Position numbers and translations under genes: made by a program
DNA from: Chloroflexota bacterium
Lineage (GTDB): Bacteria; Chloroflexota; Anaerolineae; Anaerolineales; VGOW01
Reading direction: 5' to 3'
DNA: 5,149 nt
Assembly (NCBI GenBank): GCA_016215145.1
Contig: JACRLA010000409.1
Span: 1 to 5,149 of the forward strand
In this document: positions 5,120 to 5,149 of the stretch, piece by piece
How positions within the stretch are numbered: position 1 is the first letter of the stretch
Layout: each line of letters begins with the position of its first letter
The notes under the pieces: generated by a model
Database searches by the model: none
The model's input: the letters and a program-made list of their open reading frames with translations, nothing else
Told to the model about the DNA's origin: nothing

Positions 5120-5149
5120 TAACTGGATTTACGCAAAACACATCAGCGT
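5120..5149. other. Short downstream flank, nothing identifiable
   Basis: Thirty bases after the last stop show no gene start or complete terminator. ACGC (5131-5134) and GCGT (5146-5149) could be the edges of a structure cut by the window, but four pairs are not evidence. Confidence 0.3.

Overview
The window is a single-strand run of seven genes (all +). The first is the 3' part of a housekeeping aconitase gene. The other six are short accessory genes of toxin-antitoxin or conflict-system type, packed with overlaps or gaps of at most 53 bases. GC content looks moderate. The proteins and the short GC-rich inverted intergenic repeat remind me of an uncultured Chloroflexota (Anaerolineae-like) bacterium. 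That assignment is inference from general resemblance and there is no phylogenetic marker here to prove it.

Layout: bases 1-1641 encode the C-terminal 546 residues of an AcnA/IRP-type aconitate hydratase. The non-coding gap 1642-1813 holds an inverted repeat made of 9-bp units, which can fold in at least two mutually exclusive ways. It also holds a good sigma70-like promoter (TTGGCA, 17 bp, TACAAT) whose -10 box lies 7 bases before the next ATG, implying a leaderless mRNA. Next come a MNT-type nucleotidyltransferase (1814-2299) and a HEPN-domain protein (2286-2720) overlapping it by 14 bases, a probable HEPN/MNT toxin-antitoxin module. A small basic protein of unknown function (2742-2987) and an antitoxin-like protein (2996-3325) follow.

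The 3' end of the antitoxin-like gene carries an exact 38-bp tandem duplication (3292-3329 and 3330-3367). Each copy contains a ribosome-binding-like GGGGA, an ATG and the codons for MKIADL. This looks like the duplicated start region of a lost partner gene. The two resulting mini-ORFs are chained by ATGA overlaps into the next real gene.

The last part is a compact three-gene set: a long DUF488 protein (3379-3924), a short DUF488 protein (3926-4360) and a protein resembling the dual-OB (DuOB) family (4382-5119). Both DUF488 proteins keep the same C-x-E-x2-P-x2-C-H-R motif. This triad is the best candidate for an under-described system: two cysteine-motif proteins that may act as enzymes, plus a predicted nucleic-acid-binding partner. 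Its biochemical role is not known to me.

No tRNA, rRNA, CRISPR array, transposase or insertion sequence was seen.
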